Shown: piece after piece, positions 6,634 to 7,127 of the stretch
How the letters are laid out: each line of letters opens with the position of its first letter
Position numbering within the stretch: the stretch's first letter is position 1
Origin: Halothiobacillaceae bacterium
GTDB taxonomy: Bacteria > Pseudomonadota > Gammaproteobacteria > Halothiobacillales > Halothiobacillaceae
DNA: 7,127 bases
Assembly (NCBI GenBank): GCA_011380105.1
Contig: DRZW01000234.1
Span: 1-7,127, forward strand
Direction of reading: 5' to 3'
Notes under the pieces: model-generated
The model's input: the letters and a program-made list of their open reading frames with translations, nothing else
What the model was told of the DNA's origin: nothing
Databases searched by the model: none
Position numbers and translations under genes: made by a program

Positions 6634-7127
6634 GTGCCTGATACGCTTGCCCGGCTTAAAGCTTATCTCTCGCGCCGGCTCGAGCGTTACATTGAACGAC
6701 TTCGCCTGCGCCTAGCCCAGCCTGATGCGCTGTTGCAAATCACCGCGTTAGGCGTACTTGCTGGGCTATTTGCCGCCGGTGTGGTAGTAGCGTTTCGATT
6801 GCTGCTTGCCTATCTGCAGATCAACCTGCTTGGGCTGCCGGGCGCCGAACGCTATGAAGCCCTCCCCGCCGAATGGCGTTTTCTGGTCCCCGCAGTTGGC
6901 GCACTCATCCTCGGAGTCGTCTTTCAGTTTCTTCCTGCCGCCTACCGCAATGTGGGCGTTGGCCATGTTTTAATCCGGTTTCACCGTTTTGGCGCAGACA
7001 TGCCTTGGCAAAATGCCGTGGTGCAGTTTTTCGCCGGGGTCTGGGGGTTGTTGATCGGCCTAACCGGGGGGCGGGAAGGTCCCGGAATTCATTTAGGTGC
7101 CTTCGGCGGCAGCATTATTGGCTACAC
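6634..7127 (+). CDS. CLC-family chloride channel / Cl-/H+ antiporter (3' end outside window)
   Basis: Inner-membrane protein of the CLC family, which moves chloride through a channel or in exchange for protons. From GTG 6634 the frame is open to the window edge (164 residues). An in-frame stop at 6592-6594 bounds the 5' side, no ATG lies between, and GGGAG sits 6 nt before the GTG, so this start is well supported. An Arg-rich amphipathic N-terminus (about 8-28) precedes hydrophobic segments at about 33-60, 83-101 and 126-144. The signature GREGPGIHLGA (146-156) places E148 as the gating glutamate. At the first chloride-binding loop, where E. coli ClcA has GSGIP, this protein has GVGHV (108-112), so the chloride-coordinating serine is replaced by V109. 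The family is usually 400-600 residues; any C-terminal CBS domains and the internal proton glutamate cannot be seen. Channel versus exchanger remains open. Confidence 0.9.
   Translation, partial: MPDTLARLKAYLSRRLERYIERLRLRLAQPDALLQITALGVLAGLFAAGVVVAFRLLLAYLQINLLGLPGAERYEALPAEWRFLVPAVGALILGVVFQFLPAAYRNVGVGHVLIRFHRFGADMPWQNAVVQFFAGVWGLLIGLTGGREGPGIHLGAFGGSIIGY

Noticed and set aside
6766..6966. 66-codon minus-strand frame opposite the CLC gene, containing a Cys pair.
   Set aside because: The opposite strand encodes clear CLC membrane segments. The Cys pair is not a complete metal-binding motif.

Overview
This window is ordinary chromosomal core sequence of a non-enteric gammaproteobacterium of moderate GC content. 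The assignment rests on gene order and on the proteins. The series tyrS (class found in Pseudomonas as tyrZ) / M23 peptidase / anmK / erpA / argC is, from memory, the arrangement of the Pseudomonas PA0662-PA0668 region, and each protein reads like its gammaproteobacterial family. There is no mobile element, CRISPR array, tRNA or rRNA, and no sign of a new defence or biosynthetic system.

Layout from left to right. A minus-strand tyrosyl-tRNA synthetase gene (1-877) has its 3' end cut off by the window edge. A 140-bp divergent gap separates it from a plus-strand pair: a membrane-anchored M23 (MepM/YebA-like) murein endopeptidase (1018-2481) overlapping anmK, the anhydro-MurNAc kinase (2444-3622). 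Converging on anmK with only 20 bp between stops is a minus-strand series: argC (6465-5431), erpA (5231-4863) and a short type I citrate synthase (4797-3643). The series is read argC, then a 199-bp gap, then erpA, then a 65-bp gap, then citrate synthase. Diverging from argC across 168 bp is a plus-strand CLC-family chloride channel or Cl-/H+ antiporter gene starting with GTG at 6634. It runs off the right edge.

Functional links. The M23 peptidase and AnmK both act on murein (hydrolysis, then recycling of an anhydro-sugar), and their overlap suggests translational coupling. ErpA delivers Fe-S clusters, and citrate synthase feeds citrate to the Fe-S enzyme aconitase, so that adjacency is suggestive but unproven. 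ArgC is the arginine-pathway reductase and tyrS is housekeeping.

Points most worth a second look: (i) a 60-nt nested inverted repeat in the argC-erpA gap whose imperfect pair is a G-U wobble only in RNA read toward erpA; (ii) the citrate synthase placed between anmK and erpA, of the short type rather than the long E. coli GltA type; (iii) a CLC protein that keeps the gating glutamate motif but lacks the usual GSGIP chloride-binding motif; (iv) a weak terminator-like hairpin between erpA and the citrate synthase.
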